NCBI GenBank assembly: GCA_020854055.1
Contig: JADZGD010000149.1
Coordinates: 24,421-88,420 of the forward strand
DNA length: 64,000 bases
DNA from: Bryobacterales bacterium
GTDB taxonomy: Bacteria > Acidobacteriota > Terriglobia > Bryobacterales > Bryobacteraceae
Direction of reading: 5' to 3'
The notes beneath the pieces are model-generated. The model was given only the letters and a program-made list of their open reading frames with translations, made no database searches and was not told the DNA's origin. Positions 8,321 through 17,186 of the stretch are shown piece by piece. Every line of letters starts with the position of its first letter. Positions within the stretch are counted from its first letter, which is position 1. The position numbers and the translations under genes are program-made.

Positions 8321-10974
8321 CCGCTGCGGGAACGTCCTTTGGACTGGCTCAAGTCAGAACCAATGAGGCAGTACTGATCTAAGGCGAACAACACGGCGGA
8401 TTCCACGCCGCTCTCTAGCGCGGTGGCGACTTCCTTGCTCCACGGAGTCGATGGGTCGGAAATCCCCACTAGATGACTGCGCTGTGTCCATGGAAATCCA
8501 ACCTCGCTGCCAAACAGAATCGACGAGCGCGCCAGGTTTAGATCACGCTGAAGCGTAAATGTGAAACTCTCGGTCTTCAGGCAATCCAGGCTTGCGGCAG
8601 TCCAGAACTCGCCGGCGAAATTCACCGCTCGGTTGAAGGCCGTCGAATTGACATCCGTCGGATAGAGAACCTCGAAGCGGCAATCGGGATAGCGCTGCTT
8701 CACAAATTGCATTAGTTGGACGGTGAACTCGCCGGCCAGCCGCCGGTAAACACCGGTTTCGTCCTGATACTCTGCCGGGTCTACGCGCTCATTCGGTATC
8801 CTTCTCGCGGTCCGGCCAAACTCGGTGGAGAATACCTGGTCCGTGTAGGCGTCACAAAATGGCATGCCGGAGCCATCATCTGGAAAGTACCACCATTGCA
8901 CCTCGCCAAACTGTAGGTAAGGACGCACGCCGGCCTCCACCATCAACGTGGCGCAATCCAGGTAGACTTGCCGCCAGAAAGCGATACTCGTTGGCGAAAA
9001 GTTTGTCTGGATCGCTGGCGTCTGTAACTGTACCGGGTTTCCGCTTGGATACCGCTGGGCAATGCCGGCTTCCGCGCTGGGGTCGCCGTGTTGTAACTCC
9101 ATGCTAAATGCGCATGTGGCCCCAATGCCTAGGTTATCCAGTGCACGCAGGTACGCCCGGGTCCAATCTCGCGCCGCCCGGTTCATTCGAGGCTGTGCGG
9201 TTAGGTCCGTCCTCCATACGCCATCCACTCCGGCTTGAACCGTCTCTGGCGTGCCGGAGAATGCAGGCCCGCCTCCGCCCACACTCACATCCACCTGATT
9301 GCCCGCGGCGCCCATCATTCTCGCTTGAATCGAGAGCGCCGCTTGGGAGGCGCTCGCCCAGACCGAAGTGTAGCCCTGGTTCAACCGCAACGACAATGCC
9401 GTGGCGATTGTCTCCGCGGTATCGCCAGGGTGTACCAGGTGCTCAATCCGGCCGCCAGCCAACTGCAGCACAACGGTCGAATTTGGCTCGGGATTTCCGC
9501 TGAAACTGATTCTCTTCACCGCGTATCGAAAGCCGTTCGGAGCAATCTCATAAAACCACAGCGCCCCGACATAGTGATTAGCGCGGCCGGTGAATCCGAG
9601 AGACCGGAGCATTCCAGCCGTCCTCTCTGCGGGCAAGGCGATAGCGTGGTCGGTATCCCAGTCCGTCGCTAAAGTGCAGCGCGCCAGCTTCGCGCACTCT
9701 GTCAGCTCTTCGCTTGGCACGGCGGCTTCAAAATAGTCGAAGAACACGGTCTCCGTGCTGGCGCCATCATGGCGCAATGTCACGACATGAGTGCCAACGG
9801 AAAGCGGGCCAAGCGGAATGCGAACCAAGGTGTCTTCGCCGGCCAATCCAAGATCAATCCGCGTCTCCACCCCATCGACCGTGACCAGAAGTGGCCCGCC
9901 ACTCTCCGCGCGGCGCGTGCCAAGAAAACCAATCGAAGACGTAGCGGTGGCAAATCGAATCTCCGCTGACTCGCCAGGGATGGACGTAAATGCGAGCGAG
10001 CCGCCGGAAAAATTGCCATGGGCGATTTGCCAGCCGGAACTCAAGCTCACTTCCGCTGAGTCATTCTCAAGACGCCTTGATTCAGGTCCGGCTAATTTGT
10101 AGCGGCGATTGCTGCCGGAAACCGTCCAGTTTGATACCTCGACTTCGAACTCGGTACGCTCAAACTCGGCTGGTTGCAGGTCTGCCGCATACGTCCACCG
10201 CATTTTGCGAACCCTATCCATCGGGAACGGAAACTCGCTGAACGGCAGCTCGATATGCCACCGTGCCGGCGAACTGCCGCCCTGCAGAGTTTGTATCGGG
10301 TGACTCCACTGTTCAGAGGCTGCTCCGGCCACATAGCTGTATACGCCGATTCGATTTCCGTTTGAGCCGGCGCTACTCTCTTTTGACTCTAGCCGAATCT
10401 TCGCGCCTTCCCACGTGGCGCTCAGATAACGTGAGGAGCTATTGATGCTCCTTCCAATCTGCTCGATGACGCTATCTATCGTATCGTCGTAGTAGTTCTG
10501 GTGTGTATAGTGCTCCCCGCAGAAAGCGAGTCCGGCATAATCGCCTTGAGTGATCGTTCCGCTCAATTCAAATTCGCACCAGGCATCTTGGTAACTACCT
10601 TCGCATGGCGTCGCATAGTCCCGCAGTAGGACCAGGTACGGGTCTGCGCCGCTCGCATCAGTCCAGACTCGCAGATAGGGCCACGGTTCTGCCGGGTACA
10701 CGTCGGAGTCGATGGGAACACAATTGACCCTTCGCTCGTCATAGCTCAGAGTCAGGCCACTCAAATCGCCATCCGGCAGATTCCGGAACCAAGGGTGTTC
10801 AAAGACATTATCGCGGTTCCACTCAACTACCGCCCAGTCAAATTGCTGCCGCCAACTACCTGACACCACAAAACCCGAGCTACTTGCACCGCTCATTGCG
10901 GCAATCGCAGACGGCCGTTCAAAGTAACACTGCAGATCCTGATCCGGGCGCAATTTTTCGAGATGCTCAGCCAT
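8305..10974 (-). CDS. Terminal tail/fibre protein of the phage-like block, with a TIM-barrel-like C-terminal half
   Basis: The 889-aa protein is the last gene of the minus-strand phage block, the position normally held by fibres or receptor-binding proteins. The N-terminal two-thirds look like several beta-rich modules with repeated carbohydrate-binding-like patterns (for example LVTVDGVETRIDLGL and VLQLAGGRIEHLVHPGDTAETIA). From about residue 590 on, the pattern changes to alternating helices and strands with LQFGEVQWWYF and SILFGSEVGFPW, two Glu-bearing strand ends reminiscent of glycoside-hydrolase TIM barrels. This is structural inference; no family is recognised. It follows the hub gene by 7 bp. 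It could digest or bind host-surface glycan. Confidence 0.7.
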   Translation of the reverse strand: MAEHLEKLRPDQDLQCYFERPSAIAAMSGASSSGFVVSGSWRQQFDWAVVEWNRDNVFEHPWFRNLPDGDLSGLTLSYDERRVNCVPIDSDVYPAEPWPYLRVWTDASGADPYLVLLRDYATPCEGSYQDAWCEFELSGTITQGDYAGLAFCGEHYTHQNYYDDTIDSVIEQIGRSINSSSRYLSATWEGAKIRLESKESSAGSNGNRIGVYSYVAGAASEQWSHPIQTLQGGSSPARWHIELPFSEFPFPMDRVRKMRWTYAADLQPAEFERTEFEVEVSNWTVSGSNRRYKLAGPESRRLENDSAEVSLSSGWQIAHGNFSGGSLAFTSIPGESAEIRFATATSSIGFLGTRRAESGGPLLVTVDGVETRIDLGLAGEDTLVRIPLGPLSVGTHVVTLRHDGASTETVFFDYFEAAVPSEELTECAKLARCTLATDWDTDHAIALPAERTAGMLRSLGFTGRANHYVGALWFYEIAPNGFRYAVKRISFSGNPEPNSTVVLQLAGGRIEHLVHPGDTAETIATALSLRLNQGYTSVWASASQAALSIQARMMGAAGNQVDVSVGGGGPAFSGTPETVQAGVDGVWRTDLTAQPRMNRAARDWTRAYLRALDNLGIGATCAFSMELQHGDPSAEAGIAQRYPSGNPVQLQTPAIQTNFSPTSIAFWRQVYLDCATLMVEAGVRPYLQFGEVQWWYFPDDGSGMPFCDAYTDQVFSTEFGRTARRIPNERVDPAEYQDETGVYRRLAGEFTVQLMQFVKQRYPDCRFEVLYPTDVNSTAFNRAVNFAGEFWTAASLDCLKTESFTFTLQRDLNLARSSILFGSEVGFPWTQRSHLVGISDPSTPWSKEVATALESGVESAVLFALDQYCLIGSDLSQSKGRSRSGYFEL

Positions 10975-10981
10975 TCCGCCC

Positions 10982-13900
10982 TCACACTCGAATCGTCACG
11001 GTCAAATCACGCCCCGGACTAGCTCCGGAAGACTGCGGCACGCTCGTGATATTCAATCCAAGAGTGCCCTTCGTTGGCAGTGGCGCCAACTGTTCCCCAG
11101 GCAGCGAAGCGGAGGTCGTAGCGCCGGCGGGAATCGTGACTGTGCAGTACAGGGCATCATTCAGGACGATTTGGACCACGATGTCGCCAGTGCTGGATGG
11201 CGCCGTCACGGACGCAAAGACATCGCGCACGCTGGTAGCCTCCTGAATAATAAGCGGTGGTGTCGCGTTGTTCTCAATGGCCAACGGGCCGGCTACCTGC
11301 AGGCACAATTGCCCCCCTCCGTAGGTTCTTAGCCCTCCTCCGGCCTGGGTGAGGAAGGTTTTCCAACTCGTTGGACTGTTTCCCTGGTTGTTCGTGACGT
11401 AAAACGTTGCTGCCACCAACGTGGCTGACGAAAGGTCGATCGAAGTACTGTAACTGCTAGCTGATAGAGATCCGAAAAAGCCCTTGGGAAAACCAACGGT
11501 GACTATTTTGCGCTTAAGCTGAATAAGTGTCGCAGCTTCGTCGTGTGCCGCGCTTTCAGTGCCATATAAGCCCCGGGAAACATGATACAGCCCGCTGAGC
11601 GCGTCGATCTCATCGATCCTCACAATTTCTCCGTCGATCTGTAGCAGGTCGTTGACCAGTACCGGCCGTGGCGCGGAGACCGTGAGAATGCCATCGTCCG
11701 CGTTCACTGCGGCCGAGAGCCGCGCAGGGGTATTCGCATCCAAGTCGTCTCGAAAATGCAGTCCTAGTGTGCCAGCCTGAATGGACCGGGTATTTGCCAG
11801 CGTATCGAAGTGAACATTGCTTAGTTCAACCAACCGGCGCCCAATCGGCGTGAGGTCAAACTGTGGTGCGCCAGCGACGTCGCGATCTTCATCGCCGGAG
11901 CCGCCGATCGTCCACTCAATGAGTGGAGAGAGTTCGTATGCGGACTCTCGATCCCCAAGATTCGCCGTCCGAAGAGAGACTTCCAGGATCCGCCCAGGCT
12001 CATTCGGGATATCGAAAGCGGCGAAAGGTCCTGAACTCGAGGCTCCGTACCTCCAGCCGGATTCCGAGACAGTGAACCTGCTCTCCACCGTCGGTAAGAC
12101 GGTCCAGGGCTGGCTGAGTTCTATCGTCTGTTCGGTGTTTGATATGATCTGCCGTTCTTGGCCCGCCCCAGGGCCGGCGGAGATCCGGAGGATCATCCCG
12201 CGAAGGGCGTCAGTGGTCGAGCTCAACTGACTGCAGGTGATACTTCTGGTGGTGGCGCTGGTTACCGCGCTCTCGGGGCGAGTGCGTGTTCGCCAGTAAA
12301 TATTGGTGTGATCGTAGTTGTTATCGGGGGGCGGTGCGGTACCGGCTGGAAGGCCTGAGTCTTCAAAAGTAAGACTCAATGGAACGTGTTCGGCCACGCG
12401 GGCCATAATCCATGGGTTTACACCGCGGTACACGTTGAAGGTGCTTGCGTCGCGGGGAAAACTGAGCCCCGTGAGAATAATCCTGTTATTCTCGCTGGAC
12501 ATGGGTGTATGTGCTACTACGGTGAAGGAGAGAGCGGATTCCGCTCCTTCGGCCGTAACGCCGGTAACTGCGTAATAAAGCGCCGCGCCACTTGCCACCA
12601 TCCCACCCTCGGTGTCGATTGTTGGCGAAAGCGCGATAAGGGGAATTCCCGCCATGGATGAGGAGGCGGTCGTCGGCGCAAGAAATTCGACGCTGAGGGT
12701 AAGTCGCACCGCCCCATTTGCGTCAATGGTGCTAACTTCGCGCAATTGAATCGCGTTAGTGAGTGGCTTGGGGAGGCCAGTGGTCGAACTGGGTTGGCGC
12801 CAGGATCTCGACGTGGCGGCAGTGTTGTCCTCATACCACGAATCATCGTGCAGTTGGGCGGTGATCGTCATTGTCCGGTAGTTGGTACCCGGAGACAGGT
12901 TGAGAACGCGGAACAACTGCCTGTCCAGCGCCTCTCTGGCGTAAGTTAGCGTGATCAGATCCCCAGGCATCAAGCCGATGCCCTTGACGCTGGTCTCAAA
13001 GGTCACGTAGCGGTTGCCCCGTACAGAACGGTTCAATTGCCGCCGTAGAAGCCTGAGTGCCTGGCTGAAATTCGGAATCCCCAAAGCCGTCACGCCAGTG
13101 TCGACCTCTTGGCGGGTCACAAGATAATCATCCGTATCCAGCAGAGAAAGGCTGTCCTGCTGGTATTCGTTGTGCTCATCCTGGAATTCGATACTGAGAC
13201 GATTTGGGGTTTCGGCGGAACTGCGCGACCAGAAGCGAATCAGCGGCGCGCCGCTTGGCGAGCAGAGGATCCCGCCGTCGCCGTGCGTGCCGTCACCAAA
13301 CTGATAGGCCGGCCACCCGTTAGCCAGTGCTTCCGTGCTGTTGCTTGTAGGCGCCTTGGTTGGCTGCTGCACCGCCAGACTGGACTCAACACGAAGGCGG
13401 AGTAATCCATTCCCGCCGAAGCACAGGTACAGTCCTGAGCCCGCTCGGATGCCACGGACCACGTCTCCGGCGCTTCTGCGCTTGGTCAACGCGAGGTTGC
13501 ACTGGTACCTGGGTGTGGTGGTCTCGTTCCCGAGGCTGTCGACTGCCAGAATCCGTTCATCACAGTACGCGGCGGTTGACGCAAACGAAACAATATCGAT
13601 CTCTTCTGTCGTCCAACCGGCGCGCCTTAAGACATCCAGGATAATCCAGGCCGGATTATTGGTAAACGTCTCGCCCAGACTCGTTCCGGCGGTATCGAAT
13701 CGCTCGAGCAGCTTGCCCTGTGCGAGAACCCGGATGTGCGGAACGGCCGTGCCGTCTGCAATCCGGCTGGGAACTGCGATCGACAATACAGCCATGCTTC
13801 CGTAGGGGTCGCCCTCCGGAAAATTCGGATCAAATGCTCCGGTCCGGTCACCCTGGGTGGCCATGTTAAACCAACCGGTTGCCGTCATATCTCGCCCGGC

Positions 13901-14842
13901 GACGCCCTCCGGCACCTCGATGTCGTTGACCAGTAGCTTGAGCACACCCTGCATTCTGCCGGCTCCCAGCAACACCTCCATCCGGGTGAGATTTCCATCG
14001 CTTCTGGCAAAAACAATCACCGGAGCCCACCACGCCGTTCCATAAACTAGTGGAACGAAATCCTCATATCGAGCCGCATTTTCTACTGGCGCTGAGGCGT
14101 GGCTTTCCCTCGCGCCGTAGCTACGCACGTCAATCGCTGAGGGGAGATACTCAATCCCGCCGAAGCGGCGTGCCGGATCGCCAAACATGCCTCGCGCTTC
14201 GCAGTCTGCCCGCGTATAGTTACACGTGGTGAATGGCGTGCCACTATCCAACCGTCCGCATCCGCCGGGAATGTCCGCGGAATATCCACACCGGTAAAAC
14301 GGCGAATAGCTTCCGTGCTGACCCCCATCCGCTGCTTCGGCGCGCTGCTCGGCCGTCGTCGGAAAGATCCAGGGGCACCGCCGCTGAATACGCACATCGG
14401 GTAGCAAGAGCCGTTGTAGCGACATGCGATTCGAAAAGGTTAGGCGGAAGGTTTCCTCGGTAATTTCGTCGGGTGGATTGGCAACTCCCAGGAATACGAC
14501 GCTCGTCTCGCTTGTCGGCACACCGGCCTCAAGGTCGAAGAACACGAACCGAACGGTGAGTCTGGCGCCTTTTAGGCCCCCTCCGGCCTCCAGTTCGGAC
14601 AATCGCCCATCGGCATTGGCCAGAACTACCGATATTCGCCCGGTTCCGTCGATGCCGTCCACCGTTCCCGAGCGAAGTTCAAAATCACTGTGCCTGAGTA
14701 TGCGCGGCTCATACTGTTGTCCCCCGGCGGTGACCGTATGTGTGCACCAGCGCTCGATCTGGCCGCTGGCTAGTGCGCACTCGAACAACAGCAACGGGCA
14801 GTCCGTCTGTTCCTGATCTTTGAGTTCTGCGATGCTCTTCAT
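10982..14842 (-). CDS. Tail hub / tip attachment protein (gpJ- or GTA-megatron-like), 1286 aa
   Basis: The largest gene of the block. The first about 200 residues contain paired-Cys motifs (RRCPWIFP, YRCGYSADIPGGCGR, TTCNYTRADCEARG) like the BR0599/DUF2163-type distal tail protein of gene transfer agents. Residues about 250-650 resemble the central-baseplate hub of long-tailed phages (PGDLITLTYAREALDRQLFRVL). Fibronectin-like modules follow (YYAVTGVTAEGAESALSFTV, then FNVYRG). The C-terminus is beta-rich. So it may combine the hub and fibre functions that other phages split between genes. Family assignments are from pattern memory only. It lies between the distal-tail paralogues and the terminal fibre, separated by 1-7 bp. 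Confidence 0.75.
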   Translation of the reverse strand: MKSIAELKDQEQTDCPLLLFECALASGQIERWCTHTVTAGGQQYEPRILRHSDFELRSGTVDGIDGTGRISVVLANADGRLSELEAGGGLKGARLTVRFVFFDLEAGVPTSETSVVFLGVANPPDEITEETFRLTFSNRMSLQRLLLPDVRIQRRCPWIFPTTAEQRAEAADGGQHGSYSPFYRCGYSADIPGGCGRLDSGTPFTTCNYTRADCEARGMFGDPARRFGGIEYLPSAIDVRSYGARESHASAPVENAARYEDFVPLVYGTAWWAPVIVFARSDGNLTRMEVLLGAGRMQGVLKLLVNDIEVPEGVAGRDMTATGWFNMATQGDRTGAFDPNFPEGDPYGSMAVLSIAVPSRIADGTAVPHIRVLAQGKLLERFDTAGTSLGETFTNNPAWIILDVLRRAGWTTEEIDIVSFASTAAYCDERILAVDSLGNETTTPRYQCNLALTKRRSAGDVVRGIRAGSGLYLCFGGNGLLRLRVESSLAVQQPTKAPTSNSTEALANGWPAYQFGDGTHGDGGILCSPSGAPLIRFWSRSSAETPNRLSIEFQDEHNEYQQDSLSLLDTDDYLVTRQEVDTGVTALGIPNFSQALRLLRRQLNRSVRGNRYVTFETSVKGIGLMPGDLITLTYAREALDRQLFRVLNLSPGTNYRTMTITAQLHDDSWYEDNTAATSRSWRQPSSTTGLPKPLTNAIQLREVSTIDANGAVRLTLSVEFLAPTTASSSMAGIPLIALSPTIDTEGGMVASGAALYYAVTGVTAEGAESALSFTVVAHTPMSSENNRIILTGLSFPRDASTFNVYRGVNPWIMARVAEHVPLSLTFEDSGLPAGTAPPPDNNYDHTNIYWRTRTRPESAVTSATTRSITCSQLSSTTDALRGMILRISAGPGAGQERQIISNTEQTIELSQPWTVLPTVESRFTVSESGWRYGASSSGPFAAFDIPNEPGRILEVSLRTANLGDRESAYELSPLIEWTIGGSGDEDRDVAGAPQFDLTPIGRRLVELSNVHFDTLANTRSIQAGTLGLHFRDDLDANTPARLSAAVNADDGILTVSAPRPVLVNDLLQIDGEIVRIDEIDALSGLYHVSRGLYGTESAAHDEAATLIQLKRKIVTVGFPKGFFGSLSASSYSTSIDLSSATLVAATFYVTNNQGNSPTSWKTFLTQAGGGLRTYGGGQLCLQVAGPLAIENNATPPLIIQEATSVRDVFASVTAPSSTGDIVVQIVLNDALYCTVTIPAGATTSASLPGEQLAPLPTKGTLGLNITSVPQSSGASPGRDLTVTIRV

Positions 14843-14843
14843 T

Positions 14844-15599
14844 TCACGCTTCTCTCGCCGTGATGTGGACTGTCATGGAACTGCTGTCGGTGCCATCTTC
14901 CGAGACTTCCAGTTCCTCGGCGTCAAAGCGCGCCGCCCGATGGATCCCATTGATTGTGGTCGTTCGTTTGTAAGTGGAACTGCCAGTCTGTGCTTCTACC
15001 TGCATCTCGACGATTTCAACGGCAGCGCCAGGAGGAATCTCCACGCCAAATGCAACGCCTTCCGCCGGGGCTTCACCGGCGCTGCTGAATGCCAATGACT
15101 CCCAATCTGTCCCCACGCCAAACTGCGTCCGGGACTCCACGCCATCACTCAACCGTAATGCCGAGAGTGGCATAGGGGAGTAGCCTCGAATCCGAAAGCT
15201 CATGCAGTAACGAAACCAGGCAGGCGCGGCCAGCACCTGAGTGATCCGCTCAGTGCTTGCTCCGCTATTCACCAGAGATGTGCCACTCGCTTCAAGTCCC
15301 GCTCCCTTAATCCACACCTGTTTTCCAAAATCGTCACTCCACAGGAACAGGTTCGCAGTCGGATCGATAAACACAAAGGGAATTGCGCCACCGCGGCATT
15401 CACTCCAAAGGGCGAGGACCTGGTCTCGCTCGGTTGTGTTTAGAGCGGCCAGGGATAACTGCCACTGTAGGCTGCTCGAAGTGACTCCGCGCGCCTTGAA
15501 CTGGGTTCCATCCATGGACTCATTGACTACCGTCCGGACACTCCGCCGCTTGGTGATGGGAAATTGTGCCAGTTGGGGAAAGTAAGTCACCCTAGTCAC
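14844..15599 (-). CDS. Distal-tail-like structural protein A (251 aa)
   Basis: Phage tail component by position and by similarity to its neighbour. The N-terminal segment LQWQLSLAALNTTERDQVLA... with PFVFIDPTANLF mirrors the neighbouring 118-aa protein (RWTLRLDLLDDSEAKSL... GTFSFRDPADG). The shared pattern is W-x-L-x-L-x-x-L, then Gly, then F-x-F-x-DP. The C-terminal 140 residues add a carbohydrate-binding-like beta-sandwich. Its start overlaps the upstream stop by 8 bp. I infer a distal-tail or baseplate adaptor role comparable to Dit/DUF2460 proteins. Confidence 0.7.
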   Translation of the reverse strand: MTRVTYFPQLAQFPITKRRSVRTVVNESMDGTQFKARGVTSSSLQWQLSLAALNTTERDQVLALWSECRGGAIPFVFIDPTANLFLWSDDFGKQVWIKGAGLEASGTSLVNSGASTERITQVLAAPAWFRYCMSFRIRGYSPMPLSALRLSDGVESRTQFGVGTDWESLAFSSAGEAPAEGVAFGVEIPPGAAVEIVEMQVEAQTGSSTYKRTTTINGIHRAARFDAEELEVSEDGTDSSSMTVHITAREA

Positions 15600-15948
15600 C
15601 GTTCTCCCGGATCGTAACTGAAGTTACGATTCGAGCCTCACCGCGCCACAAAAGCGTCAGCGTATCCTGTTCCAGGCTGCAGTTCGGATAAACCGCGCCG
15701 TCAGCCGGATCACGAAAGGAAAAGGTACCGAATCTTCCTCCGATCAGAACAAAGAAGTCATCGAGGCTCTTGGCTTCACTGTCGTCAAGCAGATCCAGAC
15801 GCAATGTCCACCGGTGAAGCCCTCTCGCGCTGTCGGCAAACCGCTGTTCACTTCCATCGGCAAAACGAAGTACGTTGCTCCGGTGGCGGTTGCCTCTTAG
15901 CATCGGATACTGAGCGATTGCCCCGGTCTTGAGTGTCGGAAAGTCCAT
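15592..15948 (-). CDS. Distal-tail-like structural protein B (118 aa)
   Basis: A short beta-rich protein immediately downstream of the tape-measure candidate, the normal place for a distal tail protein. The pattern RWTLRLDLL...F-G-T-F-S-F-RDP is what I associate with DUF2460-like phage/GTA proteins, and it is repeated in the next gene, suggesting a tandem duplication. The ATG at 15948 lies 11 bp after the tape-measure stop. No catalytic motif is visible. Confidence 0.7.
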   Translation of the reverse strand: MDFPTLKTGAIAQYPMLRGNRHRSNVLRFADGSEQRFADSARGLHRWTLRLDLLDDSEAKSLDDFFVLIGGRFGTFSFRDPADGAVYPNCSLEQDTLTLLWRGEARIVTSVTIRENGD

Positions 15949-15959
15949 TGTCTTTCGCC

Positions 15960-16511
15960 TCAGCCGACCAGGTCGGTCAATGGGTGGGAGTTCAGTAACG
16001 CCTTCTTTACGGCATCGGCGATATCGTCACTGCGGTCAAGAAATGACCGGCTGTCCATCGCCTGAACGTTGATCGTCACCATCGGCGCCGCTGAATCGGA
16101 GTTGGAGTTCGGCGGTAGCATTCGAGGAATGCCGCGATCGTCATAGTCGATCGCTCCTACCTGTTCTCCCCCTTGGAACAGACCTGTGTTCGCCCGAATT
16201 GCGGGTGGCAGCGCAAACTTTGGCAGCGGCGTTACTGCGGCCGATTCCTCCCTGCCTCCGAATAGCGAAAGGAGGCCGGAAACGAGCGGAAGTCCACCTA
16301 GTACCGTCTTGAGGACCGGAGTGACGGCATCGTACGCATTGTCGCCCGCGCTCTGCTCAGGCCGGCTCGCAACAGTGTTAACCGTTGCGGTGGAACGCCC
16401 AAGGCTTTCTCTAAGCGTTGACCCAAAGGCCGTGAGTTCGGCCGCTACCTCTTTAGTTGGCTGATACAAGGTGCTGAGAAGCTCACCGAGTTGTTCGTTG
16501 ATCCCTGCCAC
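15960..16511 (-). CDS. Probable tail tape-measure protein, very short (183 aa)
   Basis: It follows the G/GT tail chaperone and precedes the distal-tail genes, the canonical slot for the tape measure. It is helical with a hydrophobic membrane-like segment (VLKTVLGGLPLVSGLLSLFGG begins near residue 68). The C-terminus VTINVQAMDSRSFLDRSDDIADA... resembles the conserved end of tape-measure proteins. Siphophage tape measures usually exceed 600 residues, and length sets tail length, so this predicts a tail only a few tens of nm long. The short tape measure of Rhodobacter GTA (about 200 residues, from memory) is the nearest analogy. The start overlaps the end of the chaperone T region by 29 bp. Confidence 0.65.
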   Translation of the reverse strand: MAGINEQLGELLSTLYQPTKEVAAELTAFGSTLRESLGRSTATVNTVASRPEQSAGDNAYDAVTPVLKTVLGGLPLVSGLLSLFGGREESAAVTPLPKFALPPAIRANTGLFQGGEQVGAIDYDDRGIPRMLPPNSNSDSAAPMVTINVQAMDSRSFLDRSDDIADAVKKALLNSHPLTDLVG

Positions 16512-17183
16512 GTCCTGCCTCCGCTAATGCTCTGTCGATTAACACAAACGCCTCGACCGTCTTCGCTGGTAGAGCCCGGTAATCGGCCGTGCCCAGCAGC
16601 CGCCAGGCAAAGTACTCCTCCAGCCACAGCCGGCTATCGGGCGATATAGAACTGCGCGGGCAAGTGGTAAGCTCGAGGCCGTTTACCGCCCACACTGGTC
16701 TCTCGCTGCGTTCTGCGCCGAGGAGCCCGCAATTCCTCGATTTCTCCCATCCGTTCGTCCGGCATTCGTCGCATCCCCACCCGGCCTGGGCGTCACTGTA
16801 GAAATGGAGTGCGACAATGAGTTTTTTCGTTCCCTCTCAGAGAGTGTGCATTCGCGCTTTATGGCTGAGACGATCTCCGCGCACAGCGTCTCCGGTCCTG
16901 ACAGGATCACAGCGTCTGGTGTGCAGTCCAGTCCGTCAATAGTGAGGCCCGAAATGGCAAGCAAGCCCCAGGCCAGATACAACCGGTCGATTTCGCCGGC
17001 TAAAGCGGCGGCTGCCGCACGGCTTTCCATCGAGCGGCCCGCTTCGTGGAATTGAAGGGCTCCTAACAGGTCTGCAATGCGTCGCGTAAGCTCCAGTCGG
17101 CCGGCAAACGTAACGCGTCGGATCGAATAGCGGACTCCCGGGAAGACTTCGGAGTTGAACTCGAGCGAGGTGGCGAAGTCCAT
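16483..17183 (-). CDS. Tail assembly chaperone, long frameshifted form (GT-like, about 233 aa)
   Basis: Predicted product of a -1 frameshift at 16821-16827. The -1 frame stays open without a stop from 16821 down to 16483, adding 112 residues. The added part starts LIVALHFYSDAQ, contains a Cys pattern C-D-E-C ... R-N-C, and runs into LELTTCPRSS and DSRLWLEEYFAW. The second half alone could start at a GTG (16695), but then the Cys region would be lost and a Shine-Dalgarno is not evident. In lambda-type phages the T extension bridges tube subunits and the tape measure. Confidence is for the recoded reading, which rests on phase and open frame alone. Confidence 0.7.
16683..17183 (-). CDS. Tail assembly chaperone, short form (G-like, zero-frame product)
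   Basis: The 166-aa zero-frame product follows the tail tube gene, as tail chaperones do. Residues 1-115 look like a real helical domain (LELTRRIADLLGALQF, LYLAWGLLAISGL, CAEIVSAIKREC). After residue 121 the sequence becomes low-information (Ser/Arg/Gly-rich), while the -1 frame carries a better protein. Codons 119-121 are CGA AAA AAC, giving the heptamer A AAA AAC in the correct phase for a -1 slip. Most ribosomes would make this short form, as lambda G does relative to GT. Confidence 0.75.
   Translation of the reverse strand: MDFATSLEFNSEVFPGVRYSIRRVTFAGRLELTRRIADLLGALQFHEAGRSMESRAAAAALAGEIDRLYLAWGLLAISGLTIDGLDCTPDAVILSGPETLCAEIVSAIKRECTLSERERKNSLSHSISTVTPRPGGDATNAGRTDGRNRGIAGSSAQNAARDQCGR
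16821..16827 (-). promoter_or_regulatory. -1 ribosomal frameshift slippery heptamer A AAA AAC
   Basis: On the minus strand the heptamer lies in the zero frame as cgA AAA AAC. This is one of the strongest known -1 slip sites (X XXY YYZ). Both tRNAs can re-pair after slipping. The -1 frame is then open for 112 codons. It sits inside the tail chaperone gene, where long-tailed phages conserve such recoding. I did not identify a downstream stem-loop with confidence. Confidence 0.7.
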
Positions 17184-17186
17184 AGC

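Noticed and set aside
16483..16695. Independent 70-aa gene starting at GTG
   Set aside because: The same frame is open upstream to the slippery site and the upstream part is protein-like, so a frameshift product is the better reading.
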